From NCBI GenBank assembly GCA_034769895.1, contig CM068368.1, positions 338,543,076 to 338,607,075 of the forward strand: a stretch of 64,000 bases of DNA, written 5' to 3'. Position numbers and translations under genes: made by a program. Under the pieces are notes generated by a model that was not told where the DNA came from, did no database searches, and saw only the letters and a program-made list of their open reading frames with translations. The stretch comes from Magicicada septendecula. Taxonomy: Eukaryota; Arthropoda; Insecta; Hemiptera; Cicadidae. Of this stretch, positions 8,265 through 23,150 are shown one piece after another (the first letter of the stretch is position 1; each line of letters opens with the position of its first letter).

Positions 8265-8945
8265 AGCCTATTACACTATGCAACCGATTACATGCAATTC
8301 GCCTGTGCGCGCATTCTGTAGACAACGAAGAAATTTCATGACATGGGACCGACACAACATATATAATTTTTTACAAATCGCCAATATCTCAAAAACGGAA
8401 AGGGGGATTTTAGTGAGACAAAAACCAAAATAATATTTGTAATTTTTTTCTAAATTTCACTCAGTGACACCATATAGCTATCTCTTACAGAACGAAAGTT
8501 TATCGCATGCCAAAAATTTCACTACATGCAAATTAACAAAAATTTAATGATATGGGACCGTTTTAAATCTCTGTTCTTGAAAGTTATTAAAGTTATTGGT
8601 TCAAATTTATGTCTAAAACCATCCTCAATCTTCAAGGAACACGGTGGTGAAAGACATTTTTTATCGGATCAGTAGTTTCTGAGGTTAGCCCAGACAACGA
8701 TACAAACAAATTTTACCTCTTTATAATAGTAGTATAGACGTCATGTTTACTCTGCAACTGATTGCAGAGCAAACAGTTTTTACTATCGAGCAACTAGTTT
8801 CATGAAGGTTTGAAATCAGTTGCATGCAATCAGTTGCGTAGTGTAATAAAGGTTGCAGAGCAAACAGTTTTTACTATCGTGCAACTAGTTTCATGAAGGT
8901 TTGAAATCAGTTGCATGCAATCAGTTGCGTAGTGTAATAAAGGCC
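8265..8945. mobile_element. Small non-autonomous inverted-repeat element
   Basis: Outer inverted repeats: AGCCTATTACACTATGCAAC at the left (8265 on) matches the complement of the right end (GGCCTTTATTACACTACGC read inward from 8945), and the match continues through GATTRCATGCAA. About 680 bp lie between. No coding. The interior repeats ATGGGACCG and ATGCAAAT-like phrases, and the right end carries a 91-bp duplication. Probably a MITE-type derivative. The family is unknown and no target duplication was defined. Confidence 0.55.
8762..8943. repeat. Near-identical 91-bp tandem duplication
   Basis: Copies 8762-8852 and 8853-8943 differ at one visible base (TATCGAGCAAC against TATCGTGCAAC). The near identity implies a very recent duplication of the element's right end, including its terminal repeat. 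Confidence 0.92.
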
Positions 8946-8946
8946 T

Positions 8947-10903
8947 AACGGAACAAAAACGAGCGCTACTTGTTTTTGTAGCTGATATGGGTCATGGAAA
9001 ATAAATATAGTTGACATCGAAGAGATGACAGATTTAATAACTGATCAGAATCGAGGTCAATGATTCATGCAAATTAAGGAATGATTTCTTTTTAGAGTAA
9101 AGGTAATAAAACAGCGGATGAAATGTTGTCATAAATTTTTGCTCTTTGTTCGTGAATGGCTTTTAAAGTGCCATTTAAAATCATGGGCATATGACCCCTT
9201 ACAGCTTGCGCAGTGGCCAGATAGAGTGGAAGAACGATTTCCTAGTACTCATAGGCACGGTGTAAATGTATGATTCCTTGCACAGGATACGTAGCTCGCA
9301 GATTCACGTCGACACGACTGATAACTAGGTTCGTCGGTCGTCTGATAGGAGCGCCAGTTTACTATCAGAAAAGGACGATCGGGACTCTGGGCGAGTTCGA
9401 CATCAATTGGACGGTTGTAGAGAGGGGATTGTGACCAGAGCAGAGGGACCATAGAGAGACGACACAGCGGAGTATTACGTCACATCACGTTGGGGTGCGT
9501 TCCTCTGAGCATCAGGATCACTCATGTTCTACTCGTTAGGACTTAGGAGATTGTAGTAGAAGCAAGTTAGGGTGCATGAAACAGCGTGTAACCCGGTAGA
9601 TATGATCTCCATTTAGGGCCTACCCCTTCGCCTGAGGGTGCGGACGAGCCTAGAGTTTATCTAATAACGTACAGAGCCCTGTAGCCATGGCCGATATGTC
9701 GAAATCATTTTCTGTAACATATCGTAACTGGTGGCCGAGGCTTTTAAAATAAGACACTTACAACCTCTCCTGAACAACAACTAAACTACGACTGACTTGT
9801 CAGACAAAGTCTTATTAGGCTACTAAGTCTAATAAAGTGTTAGAATAGATTTGTTTTAATGATAAACTGGAAAAATTTTACGAATGGACTTTACTTGAAT
9901 AATAACTGAATTAATTTAGCGACATGATAGTGTTATTCAATCTTTTTAGATGACGGAATGAAGTTCCTTCGGGAAGAACAATATAGATAAGGATTCTTTT
10001 TTTTTTAGTAGTCGTTAAAAACCTTCCGGAGAATGCTGTGTACGGTCCTCAGATGATAAAGGTAAACAAATGATGAAGAAAGAGAGATGATTGTTGGTTT
10101 GACAAGGTAAGTTTCAAACTAATGAATGTTATCCAGAAAGTCAGATCACTGAGCAATGTTTGTACTTGACTTTTTGAGTTGATAGAGAACATTTTCTCTA
10201 CACTTAAGGCTAGCGGTACCTACCATAGTGCAGTTATGCATAATCGAAAAAGATCACCCCTAAGATGGATTTGAAACAGGAAACGCTTCTGAAACCAAAC
10301 TTGATATAATTCTAGTGTTGCCACAACAGTCCGCACTACGATACGTAGACACCCAGCTGCTCTGTGTCTTCATTATGATGTAAATTTGCGGACATACCGA
10401 GAGTGAATGTAAGTAATTAACAAACCGAATGTAAGAAACGCCAACACAAACGAATACAATCACTGTGAATCGTTTGTTTTACTGTGATCTTTTGTCTGTA
10501 GGTAAAATATGTTTTAAGTTTACGAACACGCGTGCAAACAGTCATGAATGTACACACAGAGTGAGTACCTTTCTACTTACGTCACAGATTTCTCAAGAAG
10601 AGAACCGCTTATCTGAACAGAGACGCACGGGGGGACACGACGTGCATGTGCGCGTATGTGTTTGAGATGACGGGCAGATGAACAGTGTTGCTCCAAGCGT
10701 TCAGAAACTACCTAATGTTATATAACCATCGATTACTGTGTAAGTACTGGAAAAAAACCTGTCTACAAACAGATGCTTGTCAAGACAAACTATTAACTGT
10801 ATATGCCTCTACATTCTCCACACACACGCACGCGCGCATGGTCTCGCAATCACTCTCACGGAATCAGATGAATTACTGTATACTATTGGTCTGTACAAGA
10901 AGT

Positions 10904-10906
<3 letters not shown>
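8947..10906. other. Non-coding stretch, nothing recognised
   Basis: Mixed-composition sequence with only short open frames on both strands. No repeat family, terminal repeat or RNA gene recognised. Confidence 0.55.

Positions 10907-10944
<38 letters not shown>
10907..10944. repeat. (GT)19 microsatellite
   Basis: Uninterrupted GT dinucleotide run. Confidence 0.97.
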
Positions 10945-10946
<2 letters not shown>

Positions 10947-13900
10947 ATAAATAAATGAATTCACCGTTATTTGTACACGTATTTATAGTAAGTATTTAAA
11001 GTACGAAGAATTTACTAACAGTAATGAATTGTAACATAAGTGTATAAAATACTGTTATAGTGTAAGTGAAAGAGTTCGTCGGAATGGTCTACGATCAGAG
11101 CAATAGCTACAACACTGTCTAAGATGGATCAGGGCATTTCTCAACTAGGCATTTTTCGTATTAGTCTAAGTCAGGTGTTAATAGACTTTCCTGATCTACT
11201 TGAGTAGGGTTATCGAACTAGTAGAGCTTACCCAATTGGCTAGAGCAAACCATTTGTCTGGGAATTACACAATTCTGTGATTCTGTTATTTATTACCAAC
11301 ATGTCTGATCTTCACCGGTGAGATCGACAACACCAGGATATTGAATACAACATATAATATGAATAAAGTATTTAACAGGATACCGTCCTTAAATTAACGG
11401 TTTCTTAAACCGTTATGATGACTGGAATTGTGAAAGGCGTATAACAGAATACCTCGACAAGTCGTATTTACAGAATTGTCTTTGTAATTCGGATAATTTT
11501 AACCTCTACCCGCCAACTTGGAGCAGATAGCCAACTCCAAACATCACAGAGACGCTGGATGAGGAATCCACGCTGCTTAGTGAGTGATACAAGATTACTT
11601 GAATACAGAGATCCAACGATGAAATGATCCAAAGAACAACGGAGAGTAAGCCTAGTCAGTACTGACATTCAGAGGCAATACTGTAAATTTATGAAGTTTT
11701 CTCTTTTGTATTAGGATTGTTTTATTGTACTGAGTTTGTAGTCCATTTTACAATATCATATATGAAGTAATAAAATCAATGAAATATAATATACGTCAAG
11801 TACAAGAATATTAGAATAAAATGTGTAATACGGGACATTAACAGTCAAGATGGGACATCTTAAAAAAAACCGAAGGAGATGGCGTTAAACATATGCTAAC
11901 ACGAAACATTAATTGTTGGAGACCATTATTATGACGATATAGAGTCAAGCTTCCTAAACGACATCAATGATATTTAGATATGGAAATGATGTGTAGCGTG
12001 GGTTAGAATGGCCATAAGCTGTAAATCGTTATGCTCAGTTTTTCCATGAAGGGAGTGGCGATAACAAGTGTAGAATAGATTGAGGTGTATTTCATTTTGT
12101 GAATTAAGAAATAAAATAAAACTCGATTTATTGCACACATTTTTGTTTTGCGGCAGTTTTGCGGCAAAGTTTTGTCTTTATTAAATTTAAAATAACGTCA
12201 TCTTAATAACGATAAGATGTCGTTATTGTACTTTTAACAATCTGTTGTAAAAACAGGTTGAATTGTAGGAGAATTTAACAAGACAGCTGTTGAACGTTGG
12301 AGAGACAGGTAATTAACTCCAATTATGTGATGTGTATGTATGTGAGGACGCGCGCGCGTGTGAGTCTCAAAACGATTTGTGTTTATTTGGGCTTACAGAT
12401 GTGCAGACTCACCGCCTGTTCCAGGTCGGCATTCACTCACCCACACACTGGTTCGCGAATACTTGAAATAATCACGTTCTCTATTGTAATCTGATTAATA
12501 ATTGACCACGTGTGATAATCACCGGATTCATGGTTTGTTTGGTCTTAAAACTTTCACCGGTTAAAGAAAATAAATAAACAAATAAATAGAAATAAAAGAT
12601 TAACCACCAAATGCACGAACTCCTCTCCCAAAAAAGAAGAAAGTGGTTTTAATCAGTGATTGATTCATTTATAATCAGCCCTACTGTTCTGTCAGCACCA
12701 TTGACGAAGACTGTGAATTCAGAATTTTGCATCATGAAGACAATAATCGAGCCAGATTATAGTTCTGATCTAGTACATTTAAAATTTACCTAGTATAATG
12801 TACAACTTTCTGTTTATTACATATTTTGTACTTCAGTTCGTCTACAAACATTGTAATATAAAAATGTTTAGGTAAAAGGCAGAGAAACATTAAGAATTCC
12901 TGTGTACAACGATGTGTATGAATGAAGGGTCGGACGTTGGTTTTATGCGTAGTCTTGCGTACTTCCTGCAGCTTATCTCAAATTTATTATAATTCCATCA
13001 CAAAATATAGAGTAGAATAAACTTCAATTTGGTGAAAAGCTCAGTTTTTTCTTCAAGTGGTCTAACTTTGTAACTCTTCAAGGGCAGAGGTTTTCTTTCG
13101 TGGCGTGGAGTTCAAGTTACGTAGCTTGTTAGGATAATATAGAGATGACACTCAGAGGTCTACCTATTTACACGTTGTTAATCATAAATTATAAATAGTA
13201 AAAGTATTTATTCGTCTAGGTTTACAACTACAGCTTAGATGAGATGGCTTATGTGAACAGCCTGCCTAATCTTGTAAAGCATTTCTTCCTGCAAACTTGA
13301 ATAAGAAGGAAGATGAAGCCAGGTGTGAAGTGAATTGGAAGTTGGATTGTAATCAGCGTTAGAGCCGTCGGTGAGATCTGGGATATGCTTCAACAGGGCG
13401 AGTCCCGACAAGGGTTGTAGAGTTGCTGATATTGTGACACATTCATGTACGCTGTGGAATAGCACAAGCACATATTGAGTCCACATGTTCTTTATAGGGT
13501 CTGCGGTTACGAGTCGCTGAGCTACTGAGTGCTAGGTACGTTAGTGACGTTAGGTACGTTATACATGACGTATGTAAATTTTAAGGAAAACAGGAAGACT
13601 TGACAACTTAATAATCTGATAAAACAAGTAGAATTAAATTATCGGTTTACAAACAACTCCAAAAACAAACATCGCTTGGAAGTTGTGTCTATCTTAAGCT
13701 GATCAGTATACAAGCAGCGCATGTGTGATGGCCACGGGTTTGTCACCTATCACGAGAACATTGTACGGAATGTAGTGCACTAAGATCAAGTACGGAGTAT
13801 GTTTCGGTAATGAATCCAACACTGTTGCACATTGCAACGCGGACGGACACACATTCTTCCTGGCCGACATAGAATGTGTCAACACCAAATTAGACAATGT

Positions 13901-14430
13901 AAAATAAGTATTCATTTTATTTTAATTTATTATAATGTTCTCATTATATTTTGACTATTGTAATAAGTGTATTTACTTTACTTGTTATAATATAACAACC
14001 ACAATATGGTATAATTGTGATTGTTGACTTTAACAAAATAAATGATAATAAAATAAAAAGTTGTTGATAATAAAATAAAGAAATTCCTTGTTGTAGTATC
14101 CGGCCAACTCATAAAAAGTATTACATTTCATATAACTGGCATGTAAGAATACACTACTAAAATTATTATTAATATACTTTTTTAAGAAAAGAGCTATGTT
14201 CCTTGAACCTTACAAAATTTAGCCTGTAGAACGCTTTCCAAGACTTGCCTATCTGTTCGTCTTTAATACTCTCTGAATAATTATGATATGCTTATGGTAT
14301 ACGTTAAGTATAATTATTAACAACATCTTGGGTAGTAATTATACTACGCAACATCTCGAAGTAAGGATACAGATAATCGCGCCACAAATGCGCTTGGTTA
14401 GACATACTAGCTCAAAAGGTGCTTTACGTC
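10945..14430. other. Non-coding stretch, nothing recognised
   Basis: AT-rich with a small GCGCGCG run near 12350-12359. Open frames are at most about 83 residues and lack any family resemblance. No elements seen. Confidence 0.55.
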
Positions 14431-17096
<2,666 letters not shown>

Positions 17097-17412
17097 ATTG
17101 AAATAAAGCTCGTAGTTGCATTGTGGATAATTACTGTCGTGCTCCCATATTGGAAATTAAGCTCGTACTTGCATTGTGGATAATTACTGTCTTGCTCTCA
17201 TATTGAAATAAAGCTCGTACTTGCATTGTGGATAATTACTGTCGTGCTCCCATATTGAAATAAAGCTCGTACTTGCATTGTGGATAATTACTGTTGTGCT
17301 CCCGTATTGAAATAAAGCTCGTACTTGCATTGTGGATAATTACTGTCTTGCTCTCATATTAAAATAAAGCTCGTACTTGCATTGTGGATAATTACTGTCT
17401 TGCTCCCGTATT
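17097..17412. repeat. Minisatellite, six units of 52 bp
   Basis: The word GCTCGTA recurs at 17108, 17161, 17213, 17265, 17317 and 17369 (spacing 53, 52, 52, 52, 52). Every unit contains AAATAAAGCTCGTA, TTGCATTGTGGATAATTACT and a variable TGCTCYCRTATT end. Units differ at few positions, so the array is young or homogenised. Each unit includes an AATAAA hexamer. Confidence 0.95.
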
Positions 17413-20400
17413 TCTGTGTAGTAGAATAAGTAAAAGTTTAAATATTCTCTATAGTGTAGCTGACCGTAGTTACGTGTCTTGTCTACCGCACGCTAGTAAA
17501 GTCACGCTTCAGTGACAAACTGCCAACGAAGGTAAAGTTTAACGCTTAAGTTCACGATGCATGCCAACTGCGGTTTCGATTTGTATAAATGGAGCGTTTC
17601 TCAACCTCCAAAGTACCTACGTTAAACACTTTCTATTGTGTATAAACCAACGCGCTTCTGTTTACTACAGACAGGAATTCATTTACACATTTCGTGTTTA
17701 CTTTCTTGCGTATTAGTAAAATGCGTGGCACATTCACTAAACAAACGCCCGTCGTTACTTACTTGACCGTTTTCTCTTCTCTCCTAGCATGAAATGTTTG
17801 GTAAGTTTAATTAATTGAAGTTAGGAACAGTATTAAAGCAGTTATTTGAGAACATATTAGAGTACGTAACGCAATGAGCTATTAGATTATCGCACGGTCG
17901 AAATAAAGAACCAACTACTTTTCAATAATATATAAAATTTGTTAGTAGATAGGACCAGTTTTCAGGAGGGGAAGACAGTTTCACTTCTCAATGCGAGAAA
18001 CTACTTGCATACAGCTGATCATACTGATCACAAAATGTACTATTTGTAGGCTAGTTAATAGTAAAAATAATAAATTAATTAAAGAAAGAGTAAGATTATG
18101 ATAACTAAACATTTAATATTTTAAAAAGATATAGCAGATCATACATTTTAAATGATAGCAAAGATGTAATCAAGATGAGAGTATCAACCGCGACTGAGGA
18201 ATGAAATTTCTATTAATCAGTAAAATAATACATTAGAATGGACAGATTCATAAATGAGACATAACCTAAAATTTCAATAAAAAATATCTTGCTATTGTAG
18301 AATTTGTATGGTACGATCCTTAAGAACAGAAGAAAGTATAACATTTCAACCGCATTTCAAATGATTTATGAAATTGTCTTACTCCGACAGGTTTTGTAAA
18401 GTTTTACGACAATATTATCTTCTTCGTGTATACTTTATGCATCTGGCAAACCGAATCTGATCTGGATACCATTTACCATTTGCCAGTCAGCACCACCCAC
18501 AACAATTCAGCCAACAAACAAAAAAGAAGAAACAAGAAGTGAAAATAAAAACACATAAGCCTTGCTAAATCACTTCACAGATGTTTTGCGATAATACTTG
18601 TGTTTAGTCCCGGCAGCTTTCCCGCTGGCGGATTTAGCCATGACCATATGATTTTTGTGCTAGTGAAACATGCTCTTATGGTCGTTTAAATTTCTTGGTG
18701 GCGTTAGACAGAGTGGTAATCTTTTTACACACTTGTAATATAGACCTTGCGCCAATGGCGTAACTACAGTGGGGATCAATGCCCCCCCCCCAAAGCTATT
18801 AAATATAGTAGAAATTATATAGAAATTTCATAATCACCTAACGTAAGTCTATCTATAAGCCACACAGTTGCTTGTGTTAAAATAAGTCTTATAAATAATT
18901 ATGTGGAAAGAATGTTGACTATCTCGTTTCCCCTGAGGAAAATGGGGAGTCCAACCTTTAAGCTAGTCTTATTCCCCGCCCAGAAACTAGTACCATCCCC
19001 CGCCCCCAGGGAGCAACTCCTATAGTTGCATCTCTGATTTGTAGGTTGATTTCCGTAGGCGCTTCTGTCAGCAGATTGTAGATGCGTTTGTCCACGTGAT
19101 TTCCATATTCTAGCTCTTCGTTTTCAATAGGCAAGTTACGAATATTGAGAGATACAGGATATTGACCGGACACTTGCACACGGATTGGTCATGTTCAGGA
19201 GTCGACTTCTACGCCACGTTTGGACAAGTTCAGTAAATGTTTTTACAGCATAGCCTAAATGTTCAGGTTGTATAATTCACAATCTGTGATCATCAATATC
19301 TTCTATGTAGTGCTGGAAGTCAGTCATCTTTAAGGGCGGACCGCAGTGCTATTGGGGTACTACTAGTGTTAAACTAGCGCGGCTGGTCGGAAGATAGGTC
19401 GTAAATTTTTCGGTTAGGAAAAAGGAAAGGATGTATACGTTTAATTATGAAGAGATCTAATAAATGTGAAATCTTTATCTAACTGGTAGTTAATACGTTG
19501 GTTCACCAGTTGACAGATAGTTCAAGTTGCAGTTTGTTATAGAGTTTAAAAGATTTCTTGAATACTAAATTTGTTTTGTGTTGGACCGGTAGTTTTCTTT
19601 TATTTCTAGGCTGATCCCAAGAACGACTGTTTTCTGAGCTGTCAGAGGAATAATCGTCACCATTCTCTGTTTGGACTGAAACATATAAAGCTGCTGGAGA
19701 ACACTCTGCTTAAGGAAGTTTGGAGAAGGCTACCTTCGAGTAGGAGTCTTAGTTATTCATTATTTACTGTGAATAGCAGTGATTATTCTGTTGAAAGCAA
19801 ATTCGATATGAATTATGATTTATCAAACTACGCGTATTATTTGATACCAAAGTACGCGAATCTGCAGGTTGATAATATTTTTGTTGAGCCCTGTGGGTTG
19901 AATCTTGTCACTGCAAATACTATACATATTTAAACATGCATTTTTACAAATGTTAATAAATATACCACAATATGCACTATAGTTCAAATATAATAACATC
20001 TGTAATAATTAATACATTGTAATATAAAGATTGAGTTTAACTAACCGACAGGTTAACGCTCACCTCTCTTTACTGCACACAAATAAATAAGTATAATTAA
20101 ATAATAGACCGTCTACACTCGATGAATACTCAAGATGCAGTATTGACAATTTTTTAAAAATTAATTCAAGAAGAAACGTAATTAAAATATAGTTTCTTAC
20201 ACGTAAAATCCAAAACAATTAATAAAAAATAAGTTAGCAGGTCAGGCGACGCAATATCCATACATGTTAAAAGAAAATCTGTAGACATTTCTGTTATCTT
20301 CGTGTAGACATATCTGACAGCATTGATGGTGTGTGATAGAGATATTGAATATCTAATGGCACGAGAAAAAGAGGTGAGTTGTGGAATAAGGAAATTCGAC

Positions 20401-21055
20401 AAGTAAAACAATTCGAACACCCAGTAATAGATTCCTTAATAGTTTGAGTACCACGTACCAATGAATGCTATAACGTAAATAGTCACAGGGTATTTTAAAG
20501 TGATAATCAGCCAGGATAAAATTGAGAATGTCTGTATAAATCGAGACCGGAAGACCAGAATTTCTATAATATTTTATAATATATAATAAAATTAACTAAT
20601 TCTAATTGAAGAAGACCAAAGAAGACAAAAAATACTATTAGATCTATTGAGAATTCCTTTCGGACAAGTTTTGACGTTAGAAGAAATGAACTAATTCTGC
20701 AGATGAGATTTTTATATAAGGTCAATTGTTTAAATTACCAAGTACAGTCCTTAGAGCCCGTTCATGTTATAGGTTAGTTAAAACTTTTTCCTTCAAGAAG
20801 TCCTCGTAATTCTCGAGTATACGTATTCCAAATTGAAAAAGTATACACTCCTTTTATACTTTAAAACACAAGGGAGGATTGGAGGAACATCTCAGTGTTG
20901 AGTGACCTCAGGCGGATTCAAAGCTATGATGCCCCTCTTTCTCTATAGCGATTGCGCTGACTTCAAGTCACTTCAAGCCACTGGAACAACGTTTTATCAT
21001 TGCAAAAATCAGCACATGTATAACGTTGCAGAAATCAAACCCTATAGGGGATCCA
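17413..21055. other. Non-coding stretch, nothing recognised
   Basis: Holds a C run near 18781-18791 and short open frames only. A 73-residue minus-strand frame at 18958-19179 looks protein-like in places but matches no family I know. A TATAAAT at 17584-17590 has no gene downstream. Confidence 0.5.
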
Positions 21056-23150
21056 CAAATATTAGATAAATGATAAAAGGTAAAATAATTTAATGAATAA
21101 TAATGAAAAAAATATAAAATGAAATTAAGAAAGAAAAAAGGAGTCTTGTAAACAAGAATAATTAATAAGTGAATAGACTAGACTGACAAACAAACGACTA
21201 TGACCCAACCCCAGAGATTGGCCAGATAAAGACAATAAAATGAGAAAAGACAAATTAATGATAAAAGGCACAAATGAGTAAAGCAAATCTAATAACTAAC
21301 AATGAATAAACAATACTAAAGAAAGTACACTAACCATAAGAAGTAAGTAAGAAAATTATTAGTAGATAAGGTATTTTATTAGGAACCTTATCATGATAAG
21401 AAAGTAAGACATAAAATATTGAAAGAATATCTGTTATTTATATTGAATTATAAATGTGTGTTTAAAATATCATAGAAACCAAGAGCGAGAGATAGGTGGG
21501 GAGTGATAACCATAAACAGTAAAAGTGATGTGATAAGTGAAGAATAATAATAACTAATCAAACAGGTAAGACTGTGTAGATTAATGAATTCAGTTAGTGC
21601 AAATATAAGTGTACACAACCAAAAAGATTAAAAAACAATGTTGGGATAACAATAATAATAATTCCCAATTATGCTTTTCAATGAGTAGGGAGATTACCAA
21701 TTTTTGTATTAGTTACAAAAGATCCCTATGTCTTTGTAACCGTTAATGTTGATGCAAAGAGACATCAATAACAATAAGATACATTACTTATTCAGTCAGG
21801 AAGAATTAAGTTAAATTGTGTTGAAGAAACTGAACTGAGGAAAATGAGATTAATGTATGTTAAACAGTTTTGTTATTTTAAAGAAAATTAGTTTATTTGT
21901 TTAGTGTTCATTGGAGTATCAACCAAGAAGGCATGACATTAAGTTAATATGTTTGTATTTTTTATTTATGTAATGATATTATAAAGAGATGAGGAGTGTG
22001 TTAAATTCAAGTAATAACATACAATAGAACAATTGTAATTAATAAGAAAGATATGGCTGAACAATAGACAGACCATAAAATTATTTCTATATTATGTTTT
22101 GTTAGTAGATTTAAGTGTTAAAAAGGTGTGTGAGAAATGGGAGTAGGAATAAGCTAGCAATGATATAAACATAACAAGCAACAGATTAATCATTATTATA
22201 TAAATAGAAAAGAAAAAAATATCAGATAAGAAATAATTTTGTAAAAGTATAATAACACTAATAGATGGTAAAACAGTTTCAAAGTAATTCAAAATAAGTA
22301 CGAAATGAAAATAAGCAGAACATATGTATTTAATAAATAATGTTTAAATAGAGCAAAATAAGAAATTCTAGGATGTTACAGTTTAGGCCTATAAATTACC
22401 TAACTGTCTAACTTCAGAAAACCAATTGTAAACAATTGACTACTGTATTTGAATAATAAGACCAAGTAAATTATTTGATTACCATTAACTAACAATAATA
22501 ATATGTCAGCATTGTAATAAACAGTATAAATAAGTGAAATATGTAATAACATAGCATTAGCAATTTTGTCCAAAAACATTAATACATGACCTAGACCAGC
22601 CTTGTGAGATGTCAAATTGATATTTGAAAGAAAATAGGGACATCTATGTTAATATTTCATACATTGGTAATATCACCAAGGAACAATAACCATTATAAAA
22701 TATTTATTCATTGTGAACAGAAACCCAGGATTTATAACAATAGGTTCAAATGTGTTTAACCAATAAGAGTGGAAGCGGTTGCCATAACAACAAAACCTTA
22801 TTATATTTTTGACCGTTATAAAACGAGAGTTCCATTATTAACAATCCAGCGGTACAGACGCTATATTGACTTCGGTTCTATTAAAGGCTAATAAAGGAGA
22901 AAATAAGATCCAAATGAAAGTAAAATGAACACAAGAAGTCAACCATAGTTCCAGCAACTCAAGGAGGAACAATAAACAAAATTTTAAAATTAAAAAATAA
23001 ATAAAAATGGAATAAAAAGAATCAGACGCCAGAAGGAGAAGGGAAACGATACCATTGAAAATTAACGAAAATACTATCACAACCTTAAAGAAATCCTGAT
23101 GACCCATACCAAAAGCAACATGGTTTTGTTAAGTATAAATTAAATTATCA
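21056..23150. other. A-skewed, purine-rich non-coding stretch
   Basis: About 2 kb in which the plus strand is strongly enriched in A (many GAAA, AATAA and AAGAAA words) with little C. The minus-strand frames here are Leu/Phe/Ile-rich by composition only. A TATAAAA at 22817-22823, followed about 30 bases on by ACAATCCAG, is a possible core promoter, without support from a coding frame. Sustained skew of this kind is seen in degraded retroelement bodies, but no protein motif was found. Confidence 0.45.

Noticed and set aside
8011-8433. 140-residue plus-strand frame
   Set aside because: It crosses the proposed Harbinger terminus and enters the neighbouring inverted-repeat element, so it is not one gene; no domain seen.
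17584-17590. TATAAAT as a promoter
   Set aside because: A TATA-like word in AT-rich DNA with no initiator and no coding region downstream.
18958-19179. 73-residue minus-strand frame with a protein-like feel
   Set aside because: I could not connect it to any family; left out as a gene.
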